From contig NZ_CP025581.1 of assembly GCF_002865585.1 (NCBI RefSeq), positions 930,001 through 994,000 of the forward strand: DNA of 64,000 nt, written 5' to 3'. Position 1 is the stretch's first letter, and every line of letters begins with the position of its first letter. Positions 37,213-47,840 of the stretch are shown here, piece after piece. Position numbers and translations under genes: made by a program. The stretch comes from Nocardioides houyundeii. GTDB taxonomy: Bacteria > Actinomycetota > Actinomycetes > Propionibacteriales > Nocardioidaceae. A model generated the notes under the pieces. The model saw only the letters and a program-made list of their open reading frames with translations, was not told the DNA's origin and did no database searches.

Positions 37213-38264
37213 CCGCCCCACCGATGACAGGACGCGGTCTCGCTGTCCAGCTCAAGGACCTGACCCGCGTCTACGGCTCGGTGCGCGCCCTGGACGGCTT
37301 CGACCTGGAGATCGACCCCGGCGAGATGATCGTGCTGCTGGGTCCCTCGGGCTGCGGCAAGACCACCGCCCTGCGCATCCTGGCCGGCCTCGACCGGGCC
37401 ACCTCGGGGACCGTGAGCGTGGGCGGACGGGACGTCACCAGGGTGCCGGCCAACAAGCGGGACATGGGGATGGTGTTCCAGGCCTACAGCCTCTTCCCGC
37501 ACATGACCGTGATCGACAACGTGGCCTTCGGGCTCCGGCTGCGCGGCACCGGCCGCGCGGCGCGCCGCGAGCGTGCCGGTGCGATGCTCGACCTCGTCGG
37601 GCTCCACACCCAGGCCGACCGCTACGCCCACGAGCTCTCCGGAGGTCAGCAGCAGCGGGTGGCACTGGCTCGCGCGCTGGCCTTCGAGCCGTCCGTGCTG
37701 CTGCTCGACGAGCCGCTGTCCGCGCTGGACGCCAAGGTGCGGGTCCAGCTGCGTGACGAGATCAGACGGGTGCAGCTCGAGGTCGGGACCACCACGTTGT
37801 TCGTCACCCACGACCAGGAGGAGGCGCTCGCCGTCGCCGACCGGGTGGGTGTGATGAACGCGGGACGGCTGGAGCAGCTGGCACCTCCGACCGAGCTCTA
37901 CTCCGCGCCGGCCACCCCGTTCGTGGGGGCCTTCGTGGGACTCTCCAACCGGCTGCCGGCGCACGTGGAGGGCGCCGAGGCCGTCGTGCTCGGCCAGCGG
38001 GTGCCCGTGCTGGCCGGCTCCGCCACCGGCGAGGGGCTGGCGCTGGTCCGCCCCGAGTCGATCGGGCTCGTCGCGGATCCCGGAGCCACCACCACGGTCA
38101 CCTCCGTCGGCTTCCTGGGTCCGGTCTCGCGGGTGCACTGTGCGCTGGAGGACGGCACGGACGTCCTCGTGCAGCTGGCCAGCTCGGCCGCGACGCAGCT
38201 GCGCCCCGGCGACCGGGTGGCGCTGACCGTCTCCCCGGCACCGGTGCTCGTCGCGGGTCGCTGA
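37209..38264 (+). CDS. ABC importer ATPase (PotA-like) with TOBE domain
   Basis: A 351-residue ATPase: Walker A GPSGCGKTT near residue 44, Q-loop VFQAYSLFPHMTV, signature LSGGQQQRVALARAL, Walker B LLLDEPLSALD and H-loop VTHDQEEAL. A C-terminal TOBE_2 domain follows, as in PotA, FbpC and related importers. It overlaps permease 2 by 4 bp (ATGA) and ends 30 bp before the promoter of the thiamine operon. Confidence 0.9.
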   Translation: MTAPPMTGRGLAVQLKDLTRVYGSVRALDGFDLEIDPGEMIVLLGPSGCGKTTALRILAGLDRATSGTVSVGGRDVTRVPANKRDMGMVFQAYSLFPHMTVIDNVAFGLRLRGTGRAARRERAGAMLDLVGLHTQADRYAHELSGGQQQRVALARALAFEPSVLLLDEPLSALDAKVRVQLRDEIRRVQLEVGTTTLFVTHDQEEALAVADRVGVMNAGRLEQLAPPTELYSAPATPFVGAFVGLSNRLPAHVEGAEAVVLGQRVPVLAGSATGEGLALVRPESIGLVADPGATTTVTSVGFLGPVSRVHCALEDGTDVLVQLASSAATQLRPGDRVALTVSPAPVLVAGR

Positions 38265-38293
38265 GACGTCTCGACGTGGTTGCCTGGCGCTGC

Positions 38294-38299
38294 TAGCGT
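38294..38299 (+). promoter_or_regulatory. -10 box of the thiamine operon
   Basis: TAGCGT, about 8-10 nt before the first conserved bases of the TPP riboswitch, so transcription would start at the aptamer. Confidence 0.45.
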
Positions 38300-38307
38300 C
38301 GGAGGCG

Positions 38308-38402
38308 TCCACCACGGGAGCCTGCGGCAGCGGGCTGAGAGGGAGCTGTTCCGCTCCGACCGTCGAACCTGATCCGGGTCATGCCGGCGAAGGAAGCGTC
38401 GA
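38308..38402 (+). ncRNA. TPP riboswitch (thi box)
   Basis: The canonical aptamer is readable: ACGGGAGCC, then GGGCTGAGAGGG (38332-38343), then the pyrophosphate-sensing half GAACCTGATCCGGGTCATGCC-GGCGAAGGAA (38365-38395). It ends about 10 nt before the thiE GTG, and the ribosome site GAGGAGCT (38401-38408) follows at once, with no T-rich terminator. Thiamine diphosphate binding therefore most likely hides the ribosome site and blocks translation of the operon. Confidence 0.93.
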
Positions 38403-38411
38403 GGAGCTCAC

Positions 38412-39014
38412 GTGTACCCCACCATCCTGCCCCGTCTGTTCTGCCTCGTCTCGGCCACCGACGACCTGACCCTGCTCACCGCCCTCGCCGAGGCCGGGGT
38501 CGACGGCTTCCAGGTCCGGGCCAAGGGGGCCGGCGACCGCGAGCTGCTGGCGCTGGTCACCCTGGTCATCGCGGCCGTCCGCTCCCACGGCGCCACCGTG
38601 GTGGTCAACGACCGGGTCGACATCGCCCTGGCGACCGGGGCGGACGGCGTGCACCTGGGAGCCGACGACCTCCCGGTCGCGGTGGCGCGACGACTGGCGC
38701 CCGACCTGCTGGTGGGGGCGACGTGCCGGGACCCACAGGCGGTGGCGCAGGCGCGCGCCGACGGGGCGACGTACGCCGGGTTCGGGCCGGTTTGGGGCAC
38801 GCGCAGCAAGTCGGGACTGCCCACGCCCCTGGGACCGGGGGCGATCGAGTCCGCTCAGGGGGTGCTGCCTCTCTTCGCCATCGGCGGGGTGACCGCGGCA
38901 CGCGCGGTCCAGGCGCGCGCCACCGGGGCGCACGGTGTCGCGGTCATCGCGGGGATCTGGGGCGCGCGAGATCCGGTGGCCGCGGCCAAGGAGCTCGTGA
39001 CGGCGTCGGCCTGA
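38412..39014 (+). CDS. thiE: Thiamine-phosphate synthase ThiE
   Basis: A 200-residue TIM-barrel enzyme that joins HMP-PP and thiazole phosphate to thiamine phosphate. The pyrophosphate-binding residues appear in FQVRAKG, VVNDRVDIALATGADGVHLG and GFGPVWGTRSKSGLPTPLG. It is first in the operon, with a GTG start 10 nt after the riboswitch. A second, divergent ThiE-fold gene (tenI) lies five genes on. Confidence 0.9.
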   Translation: MYPTILPRLFCLVSATDDLTLLTALAEAGVDGFQVRAKGAGDRELLALVTLVIAAVRSHGATVVVNDRVDIALATGADGVHLGADDLPVAVARRLAPDLLVGATCRDPQAVAQARADGATYAGFGPVWGTRSKSGLPTPLGPGAIESAQGVLPLFAIGGVTAARAVQARATGAHGVAVIAGIWGARDPVAAAKELVTASA

Positions 39015-39024
39015 GGAGCCTGAC

Positions 39025-40088
39025 ATGACCGTCGAGGACAGCACGCTCCGCGTCCGGGTGCTGGGCGCGGGGATCATCGGGCTCACCTGCGCCCTGGAGC
39101 TGGGGCGTCGCGGGCACCGCGTCGAGGTGGTCGACCCCGCGCCCGGCAGCGGCGCCTCCTGGGCCGCGGCCGGGATGCTGAGCCCGGCCGGCGAGGCCTG
39201 GCACGGTGAGGCCGACCTGCTCCGGACCGGTCGGCGCAGTGCCGACCTGTGGCCGGGGCTGGCCCAGGACCTGGGGGTGCCGCTGCGGCCGGTCGGCACC
39301 ATGCTGGTGGCCCACGACGCCGGGGACGCCGACGACCTGGGCCGACTGCTGTCGCTCCTCACCGACCACGGCGAGCCCCTGGAGCGGCTCGACCCTCGCG
39401 ACGCCCGGGTCCTGGAGCCTGCCCTGGCCCGAGGCTGCGCGGGAGCCGCTCTGCTGCCCCGCGACCACAGCGTCGACCCCCGGGTCGTGGTGCGGGCGCT
39501 GCGACGCCGGTGCCGGGTGGTCCCGGCCGCCACCGGGCCGGCCGACGTCACTGTCGTGGCGACCGGGACCACCCTGCCCCCGCCGTTCGCCCACCTGGTG
39601 CGCGGGGTCCGCGGGGAGGTGGTGCGCGCGCACTGCCCCGACCCGCCCCGGCGCACCCTGCGCGGCTGGGTGCGGGGCACTCCGGTCTACGTCGTGCCCC
39701 GCCCGGACGGCGAGGTGGTCATCGGTGCCACCCAGAGCGAGCACGCCGCACCGCCGGTGGTGACGCTGGAGGGCCTGGCGACCCTGCTGGCGGCGGCGCG
39801 GACCCTGCTGCCCGGACTGGACCGCGCCACCTTCGCCGAGGCGGTCGCCCGGGACCGCCCGGCCTCCGTCGACCACCGTCCGCTGGTGGGTGCCACCCAC
39901 CTGCCGGAGGTGCTGCTGGCCGCGGGGCACCACCGGCACGGGGTGCTGCTGGCCCCGCTCACCGCGGTGCTGATCGCCGACCAGCTGGACGGCGGTGCGA
40001 GCGAGCCGGCCTGGGACCCACGTCGATTCGACGCCGTCCACCCGCCGACCGGGGCGTGGCAGACGGCGCCGAGCAGGAGCGTGCCGCA

Positions 40089-40092
<4 letters not shown>
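39025..40092 (+). CDS. thiO: Glycine oxidase ThiO
   Basis: A 355-residue flavoenzyme that oxidises glycine to the imine needed for the thiazole ring in aerobes. The FAD site VLGAGIIGLTCALELG is at the N-terminus, with EVVDPAPGSGASWAAAGMLSPAGEA following, and the C-terminal block reads GHHRHGVLLAPLTA. GAGGAG precedes the ATG. The stop overlaps the thiS start (ATGA). Confidence 0.92.
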
Positions 40093-41654
<1,562 letters not shown>

Positions 41655-41658
<4 letters not shown>

Positions 41659-42512
41659 CGCCGAGGAGCGGGCGCGGCACTCCGCCGGTGGTGCTGACCA
41701 TCGCCGGCACGGACTCCGGCGGCGCGGCCGGCGTCGCTGCGGACCTGGCCACGATCGGTCAGCTCGGCGCCCACGGGGCCTGCGTGGTCACTGCGGTCAC
41801 CGCCCAGGACACCACCGGCGTACGGGCGGTCCACCCGGTGCCGCTGGAGGTGGTCTCGGCGCAGCTGGACGCGGTCCTGGAGGACCTCCCGGTGGCGTGC
41901 GTGAAGACCGGGATGCTCGGCTCGGCCGACGTGGTCGCGCTGGTGGCCACCCGCGTGCGGGACCTCGGGCTGCCCCTGGTGGTGGACCCGGTGCTGGTGG
42001 CCACCAGCGGGGCGGTGCTCGGCGACACGGAGGTGGTGGCCGCCTACCGGGAGCACCTGCTGCCGGTCGCCACCGTGGCCACCCCCAACGGTGACGAGGC
42101 AGCCGCCCTGGCCGGGCTCCGGGCGTCCGCCCCCGACCTTGCCCGGGCGCTGACCAGGCTCGGGTGCTCGGTGGTGGTGACCGGTGGACCCGAGGGCAGG
42201 GACTGGCTCGCCAGACCCGGCGGCGAGCCGTTGTCGCTGCGTCACCCAGCGGTTGCGACGACGAACGACCACGGCACCGGCTGCACCCACAGCAGTGCGC
42301 TGGCCACCCGCTTGGCCTCCGGCGTCGACCTGGTGCAGGCGGTGGCGCAGGCCGCCGAGTTCACCACCTCCGCGCTGCGCCGCAGCCGGCAGTGGGAGCT
42401 GGGCCGAGGTCGGGGGCCCGTGGCCCACACCGCCGAGGCGGCGCAGCCGGTGGCCGGGCAACCTCGCCGCGGCATCTGCCACGACGCTCCGGGACCGGAA
42501 TCCGAGCGGTGA
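41655..42512 (+). CDS. thiD: Hydroxymethylpyrimidine (phosphate) kinase ThiD
   Basis: A 285-residue ribokinase-fold kinase that makes HMP-PP. Substrate loop TIAGTDSGGAAGVAADL, CVKTGMLGS, VVDPVLVATSGAVL and the anion-hole motif NDHGTGCTHSSALATRLASG are all present. The start is GTG overlapping the tenI stop. The C-terminal 30 residues are low-complexity. It is the last gene of the operon; thiC, thiL and thiF are not here. Confidence 0.93.
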
Positions 42513-42541
42513 CGGGGTAGGTGGCGGCCCAGGGCTGTGGC

Positions 42542-42547
42542 TAGGCT
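42542..42547 (+). promoter_or_regulatory. -10 box for the DUF1707 gene (leaderless type)
   Basis: TAGGCT, 7 nt before the ATG at 42555. Confidence 0.5.
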
Positions 42548-42554
42548 GGGACGC

Positions 42555-43208
42555 ATGAGCGAGCACGACCCCTCCCAGCTGCGGATCTCCGACGCGGACC
42601 GACACCGGGTAGCGGAGGTGCTGCGCGAGGCGGCCGCCGAGGGCAGGATCGACCTGGAGGAGCTCGACGAGCGGCTGGAGACGGCGTACGCCGCCAAGGT
42701 GTACGCCGACCTGGTGCCGATCACCATCGACCTGCCCGGCGACAGCCGGCTGCCGGTGCCCGCACAGCCACAGCCACAGCCACGGCCGATGGCCGTGCCC
42801 GACGGGCTGCCGGCCGCGGAGTACCCCACCTCGATCGCGGTGATGGGCGGCGTCGACCGCAAGGGCGTGTGGCAGGTGGGGGAGAGCCACACCGCCGTGG
42901 CGGTGATGGGTGGCATCTGCATCGACTTGAGGCAGGCGCGCTTCACCAGTCACGAGACGGTCGTCAACGCCTACGCGGTCTGGGGAGGGATCGACGTGGT
43001 GGTCAATGCCGGCACCCGGGTGATCGTGGACGGCGTGGGCATCATGGGGGCCTTCGAGCAGGGGCGCGACAGGGTGGCGCCGGACGTCGGGCCCGACTCC
43101 CCGGTGGTGCGGGTCAAGGGGTTCGCCCTGATGGGCGCGGTCTCCGTCATCCGCAAGGCGATGCCGGGGGAGCCGGGGCCGCTGCGCCGCAAGATGCTGG
43201 GCCACTGA
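42555..43208 (+). CDS. DUF1707 protein with LiaF-like C-terminal domain
   Basis: A 217-residue protein. Residues 7-60 are the actinobacterial DUF1707 domain (LRISDADRHRVAEVLREAAAEGRIDLEELDERL). A PQPQPQP linker follows, then a beta-repeat domain (SIAVMGGVDRKGVW; TAVAVMGGICIDLRQA; ALMGAVSVIRK) like the C-terminal part of LiaF-type cell-envelope stress proteins. No membrane helix is visible. Function is unknown; a role in sensing envelope damage is inferred from the fold. Confidence 0.82.
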   Translation: MSEHDPSQLRISDADRHRVAEVLREAAAEGRIDLEELDERLETAYAAKVYADLVPITIDLPGDSRLPVPAQPQPQPRPMAVPDGLPAAEYPTSIAVMGGVDRKGVWQVGESHTAVAVMGGICIDLRQARFTSHETVVNAYAVWGGIDVVVNAGTRVIVDGVGIMGAFEQGRDRVAPDVGPDSPVVRVKGFALMGAVSVIRKAMPGEPGPLRRKMLGH

Positions 43209-43229
43209 GCCCGGGCGCCCAGCACGGGA

Positions 43230-43263
43230 AAGCCCCACGACCCAGCTGGCGGTCGTGGGGCTT
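43230..43263. terminator. Bidirectional terminator between DUF1707 and sugar ABC genes
   Basis: Perfect 13-bp stem (AAGCCCCACGACC and its complement) with an 8-nt loop, flanked by CCTTCC on one side and GGGAA on the other. It serves both convergent genes. Confidence 0.85.
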
Positions 43264-43304
43264 CCTTCCAGCCGACGGTGGTGCGTAACCCGTCGTCGGT
43301 GGTC

Positions 43305-44564
43305 TCAGGCCTCCGGAGCGGAGTGGATCTCCTCCGCCTTCGCGGCCATCTGCTCGGCCCTCTCCTGCTCCTGCGGGTCGTCCAGCTCCGGGATGCGCCC
43401 CGCGCGCGAGGTGTCCACGGTGAGGTTCTCCCCGGTGCTGGGGTCGAAGAGGTGCATCTTGGAGGTGTTGACCCAGATCTCCGCCTCGTCGCCCTCGGCG
43501 ATGCGGCTCGCGCCGTCGAGCGAGATGACCAGCTGGGTGCGCAGGGACTCACCGTCCAGGTCCTGCTCCAGCTGGTTCAGCTGCTTCTGCACCTCCGGCG
43601 GGGCCTCGAACGGGATGTAGGCGTAGGCCTCGTTGCCCAGCCACTCCACCACGTCGACCTTGGCGTGGAACGTCGATCCCTCCTTGCCGGGGTCGACGAC
43701 CGAGGCGTCCTCGAAGTGCTCGGGCCGGATCCCGGCCATCAGCAGCCCCCTGCCGCGGGCCTTCTCGGCCTTGTCGGCCGGGATCTGGACCTCGCCGAAG
43801 GGCAGCTTGACCGTCGTGCCGTCCACCTCCGCGGGCAGGAAGTTCATCGGCGGCGAGCCGATGAAGCCGGCGACGAACAGGTTGCCCGGGTTCTCGTAGA
43901 GCTCGCGCGGAGTGGCCAGCTGCTGGAGGATGCCCCGCTTGAGCACCGCCACCCGGTCGCCGAGCGTCATCGCCTCGGTCTGGTCGTGGGTGACGTAGAC
44001 GGTGGTGATGCCCAGACGCTTCTGCAGGCGCGAGATCTCGGTGCGCATCTGCCCGCGCAGCTTGGCGTCGAGGTTGGACAGCGGCTCGTCGAAGAGGAAC
44101 GCGTCGGCGTCGCGGACGATCGCGCGGCCCATGGCGACCCGCTGGCGCTGCCCACCCGAGAGGTTGCCCGGCTTGCGCTCCAGGTGCTCGTCGAGCTCGA
44201 GGGTCTTGGACGCCTCACGCACCTTGCGGTCGACCTCGTCGTCGTTGGCGCCGGCGAGCCGGAGCGGGAACGCGATGTTCTCGTAGACCGTCAGGTGCGG
44301 GTACAGGGCGTAGTTCTGGAACACCATCGCGAGGTTGCGGTCGCGCGGAGCCAGGTCGTTGACCTTGCGGTCCCCGATGATCATGTCGCCGGAGGTGATG
44401 TCCTCCAGGCCCACGATCATCCGCAGCAGGGTCGACTTCCCGCAGCCGGACGGGCCCACAAGGATCATGAACTCCCCGTCCGCGACGTCGATGCTCACGT
44501 CGTTCACGGCGGGGAACCCGTCGCCGTACTTCTTGACGATGTTCTTCATGGTGATGGCGGCCAT
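43305..44564 (-). CDS. ugpC: Sugar ABC transporter ATPase (UgpC/MsmX/SugC type)
   Basis: A 419-residue ATPase: Walker A GPSGCGKSTLLRMI near residue 39, signature LSGGQRQRVAMGRAI, Walker B FLFDEPLSNLD, H-loop VTHDQTEAM. The C-terminal third is the extended regulatory TOBE/OB region of CUT1 sugar importers, with an acidic tail of about 40 residues. UgpC-type ATPases often serve several sugar transporters. It is last of a four-gene operon. Confidence 0.92.
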   Translation of the reverse strand: MAAITMKNIVKKYGDGFPAVNDVSIDVADGEFMILVGPSGCGKSTLLRMIVGLEDITSGDMIIGDRKVNDLAPRDRNLAMVFQNYALYPHLTVYENIAFPLRLAGANDDEVDRKVREASKTLELDEHLERKPGNLSGGQRQRVAMGRAIVRDADAFLFDEPLSNLDAKLRGQMRTEISRLQKRLGITTVYVTHDQTEAMTLGDRVAVLKRGILQQLATPRELYENPGNLFVAGFIGSPPMNFLPAEVDGTTVKLPFGEVQIPADKAEKARGRGLLMAGIRPEHFEDASVVDPGKEGSTFHAKVDVVEWLGNEAYAYIPFEAPPEVQKQLNQLEQDLDGESLRTQLVISLDGASRIAEGDEAEIWVNTSKMHLFDPSTGENLTVDTSRAGRIPELDDPQEQERAEQMAAKAEEIHSAPEA

Positions 44565-44568
44565 GGGA

Positions 44569-45408
44569 TCAACCCTTCACTGCGCCGGAGGTGAGGCCGG
44601 CGACGATCTTGCGCTGGAACAGCAGGACGATGATGATGATCGGAATCGTGGAGACCACAGCTCCCGCGGCGAGCAGCGAGGCCGGCCGGTTGAACGGGTC
44701 CTGGCCCACGAAGAACGACAGGGCCGCTGGGATCGGTCGTGCCCTCTCGGTGGAGGTCAGCGAGATCCCGAAGACGAAGTCGTTCCAGGCGAAGAAGAAC
44801 GTCAGGATCGCCGCCGTGAAGACGCCCGGTGCGGCGAGCGGGACGATCACCTTGCGGAACGCCTGCCACGACGTGGCGCCGTCGACCTGGGCGGCCTGCT
44901 CCATCTCCCACGGGATCTCGCGGAAGAAGGCCGACAGGGTCCAGATCGCCAGCGGCAGGGTGAACGACAGGTAGGGGATGATCAGGCCGAGCCAGGTGTC
45001 GTAGATCCCGAACGTGCGCCACATGTCGAACAGCGGCCCGACCAGGGCGACGACCGGGAACATCGCGATCACCAGAGCGGTGCTCAGCACGAACTTCTTG
45101 CCCTTGAACTCCAGTCGCGCGATGGCGTACGCCGCCAAGGTGGCGAGGACGACCGAGAGGGTGGTCGCGATGAGCGAGATCCCGATCGAGTTGAGGATCG
45201 CCCGGCGGAACTGCTCGTCGTTCAGCACGTCGACGTAGTTCTGCCAGCCGGCTCGGCCCCCCTCGGCGGGCAGGAAGCCGGGGCTGCCGGTGGTGATGGC
45301 CTCCTGGGACTTGAAGGACAGCGAGATGATCCAGGCCACCGGCAGCAGGCACCACACGAGGATCAGCAGCGCTCCCACCACGGTGAGGACCTTGTTCTTG
45401 GCGCTCAT
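44569..45408 (-). CDS. Sugar ABC transporter permease (MalG-like)
   Basis: A 279-residue CUT1 permease with six transmembrane helices and the EAA loop EMEQAAQVDGATSWQAFRKVIVPL. The N-terminus has the MalG-type WIISLSFKS block. It lies 4 bp upstream of the ATPase gene and 1 bp after the MalF-like gene. Confidence 0.92.
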   Translation of the reverse strand: MSAKNKVLTVVGALLILVWCLLPVAWIISLSFKSQEAITTGSPGFLPAEGGRAGWQNYVDVLNDEQFRRAILNSIGISLIATTLSVVLATLAAYAIARLEFKGKKFVLSTALVIAMFPVVALVGPLFDMWRTFGIYDTWLGLIIPYLSFTLPLAIWTLSAFFREIPWEMEQAAQVDGATSWQAFRKVIVPLAAPGVFTAAILTFFFAWNDFVFGISLTSTERARPIPAALSFFVGQDPFNRPASLLAAGAVVSTIPIIIIVLLFQRKIVAGLTSGAVKG

Positions 45409-45409
45409 G

Positions 45410-46354
45410 TCAGCTCTCCTGCCGGGCGGCGGCCAGGTCGACTCGGAAGATCTTCACGATCAGGGCGGCGATGATGAGGACCGAGAGGAACAGGAGCACC
45501 GAGAGCGCCGACCCGATCCCGAGCTGGAACTGTTCGATCACCTGCCGGTAGGTCAGGAACGAGACGGAACCGGTGCCCTGCGCGCCCGCGGTCATCACGA
45601 AGATGTTGTCGAAGATCCGGTAGGCGTCCAGGGCCCGGAAGAGCACCGCGACCATGATGGCCGAGCGCATGTTGGGCAGGATCACCTTCCACAGACGCTG
45701 CCACCACGTCGCCCCGTCGACCTTGGCCGCCTCGATCATGTCCTCACTGACCTGGGCGAGTCCGGCCAGCAGGAGCAGCGACATGAACGGTGTGGTCTTC
45801 CAGATCTCCGAGACCATGATCGCCGCGATCGCCGAGCCGTACTGGCCGAACCAGTTGAAGCTGTCAGCGACCCACGGCAACCACTCGTTGATGAAGCCGT
45901 TGCTGTTGCTGAAGGCGAACTGCCAGGCGAAGCCGGAGACCACGGTGATGATGCCGTAGGGGATCAGGATCGAGGTCCGGATGATGCCGCGGGCGAAGAT
46001 CACCCGGTGCATCACCATCGCGAAGATGAAGCCGATCACCAGCTCCACCGCGACGGTGACGACCATGATGAAGACCGTGTTCAGGGTGGTCTTCCAGAAC
46101 AGCGAGTCGGTGAGCGCGGTGGTGTAGTTCTGGAGTCCCACGAACGAGCGGTCGTCGGGGGCCGTGAGGCTGTAGTCGAAGACGCTGAGGTAGATCGCCC
46201 GCAGCATCGGGAACGCCGTGACCACCAGCATCATGATCACCGCAGGGAGCACCAGCTTCTGGCCCAGCCGCTGCTCTGCCCTGCTCCGGTCGCTCATCTG
46301 AGCTGTCTTGGCGCGGTCCTCCCGCGAGTCGGGTGCGACGACGGTGTTCGTCAC
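45410..46354 (-). CDS. Sugar ABC transporter permease (MalF-like)
   Basis: A 314-residue CUT1 permease: a hydrophilic N-terminus, six helices and the EAA loop DMIEAAKVDGATWWQRLWKVILP. The start is the GTG at 46354, with AAGGAG upstream. It overlaps the end of the binding-protein gene by 4 bp. Confidence 0.9.
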   Translation of the reverse strand: MTNTVVAPDSREDRAKTAQMSDRSRAEQRLGQKLVLPAVIMMLVVTAFPMLRAIYLSVFDYSLTAPDDRSFVGLQNYTTALTDSLFWKTTLNTVFIMVVTVAVELVIGFIFAMVMHRVIFARGIIRTSILIPYGIITVVSGFAWQFAFSNSNGFINEWLPWVADSFNWFGQYGSAIAAIMVSEIWKTTPFMSLLLLAGLAQVSEDMIEAAKVDGATWWQRLWKVILPNMRSAIMVAVLFRALDAYRIFDNIFVMTAGAQGTGSVSFLTYRQVIEQFQLGIGSALSVLLFLSVLIIAALIVKIFRVDLAAARQES

Positions 46355-47666
46355 AGCAGTCTCCTTCCGGCCAGGATGTCCGCCAGGAACTCCGCCGACT
46401 TCTTGGGGGTGTCGTCGTTCACGCCGGTGGGCGAGTGCCAGATCGACTGGATGGCGCTGGAGATCTGGCTGTAGTAGGCGCTCTTGGGTCGGGGCCCGCC
46501 GCCGTCGACGCTCTCGCGGAACAGGTCCAGCAGGTCGGCGGGGTAGGCCTCCTTCAGCTCGTCGGAGTCGTAGACCGAGCCTCGCGAGGGCATCAGGCCG
46601 TTGTTGACGGCGAGCTTGCTCTGCGCGTCCGCGCTGGACACGCACATCGCGGCCTCCTTGGCCCAGTCCACGTGCTTGGAGTAGGCGCCGACCCCGATGG
46701 AGATACCGCCGATCGGGGGCGGGACTCCTCACCCGCCACGGTCTCGGGGAACCGCTTCCAGCCCAGGTCGTCGAACTGCTCCTGGGTCAGGCCACCGCTG
46801 TCGACCAGGCCCTCATAGTTCTTGTAGACGAACGTCCAGTTCGTCAGGAACTCCCCGGCGCCGTCCTCGGGATACATCTGTCCCAGCGAGGTGCCCTCGT
46901 TGGACACCGAGAGGTCGGCCTGGGCAGCGCCGGAGCTGACGAGCTTCTCGATGATCCGGGCCGCGTCGAGCCCCGCCTCGGAGTCGATGGCGACCTTCGC
47001 GTCGCGTCCCGCCTCGGTGTCGGTGATGATGTCTCCGCCCGCGCCGAGGATGAGCGCGTTGATCCACACCACGTAACCCTCGTAGCGGTTCGCCTGGATG
47101 CCGACGGTGCCGTCGTTGTCGGCGGCCGCGTCGATCACCTGGTCCCAGGTCCAGGGCTCGTCCGGGTTCAGGCCGGCGGCCTGGGCCAGGGACTTGCGGT
47201 ACCACAGGACCTGGGTGTTGGCCCACTGCGGTGCGGCCATCACCTTGTCCTCCCAGGTGACGGTGTCGGCCGCGCCCTGGAGCACGTCGTCGTCCACCAC
47301 CTTCGAGGCCTGCTCGCCGTCGAACTCAGAGAGCCAGCCAGCGTTGGCGAACTCGGGGATGAAGACGGGGTCCAGGCTCATCAGGTCGGTCGAGCTGTCC
47401 TCGGCGGCGAGCCGGCGAGCGAGCTGGGTGCGCTGGTCGGTCGCGGAGGAGGGGAGCAGCTGCACCTCGATGTCGTAGTCGGCGGTGCTGCAGTCGGCCG
47501 CGAGCCCGTTGATCGTGTCCTGGCCGTCGGGGTTGATGTACCAGTTGAGTGTCGCCTTGCCGGAGTCGTCTCCTCCGCAGGCCGCGAGCATGCTCGAGGA
47601 CAGGGCCAGGGACGCGAGCGCGATCCCTGCACGTCGTCGTCCTGAGCTCTTGTGGAGCGATGCCAT
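46351..47666 (-). CDS. Sugar-binding lipoprotein (one frameshift as assembled)
   Basis: Extracellular solute-binding protein of a CUT1 importer. The lipobox is LAAC near residue 29, then GGDDSGKATLNWYIN. The mature protein has APQWANTQVLWYRKSL, WTWDQVIDAA and the C-terminal KHVDWAKEAAMCVSS block. The frame breaks at G5 46715-46719; one added base restores RPPIGGISIGVGAYSK and a 438-residue protein of normal length. The ATG at 47666 has GGGAGGGAG upstream. The sugar cannot be named. Confidence 0.87.
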
Positions 47667-47681
47667 GAGCTCCCTCCCTGT

Positions 47682-47697
47682 TGTGGTATAGATCACA
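47682..47697 (-). promoter_or_regulatory. CRP-like palindrome upstream of the sugar ABC operon
   Basis: TGTGG-TATAGA-TCACA matches the TGTGA-N6-TCACA consensus at 9 of 10 positions. It lies 16 bp before the lipoprotein ATG, close to or over its probable -10, where a bound regulator would repress. Confidence 0.5.
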
Positions 47698-47840
47698 TCT
47701 AGTGCACGGGACGGTGCTTGGCAACCCCATCGGCCCCACGAGTAATCACCGGCGTGAGATCCCGGGTACCCGATTTAGGGGTGCGCAATGCCGCATCTGA
47801 GGGGTGGAATTTTCCTCCTGCAGGTGCCGCGGCGCGTCGG

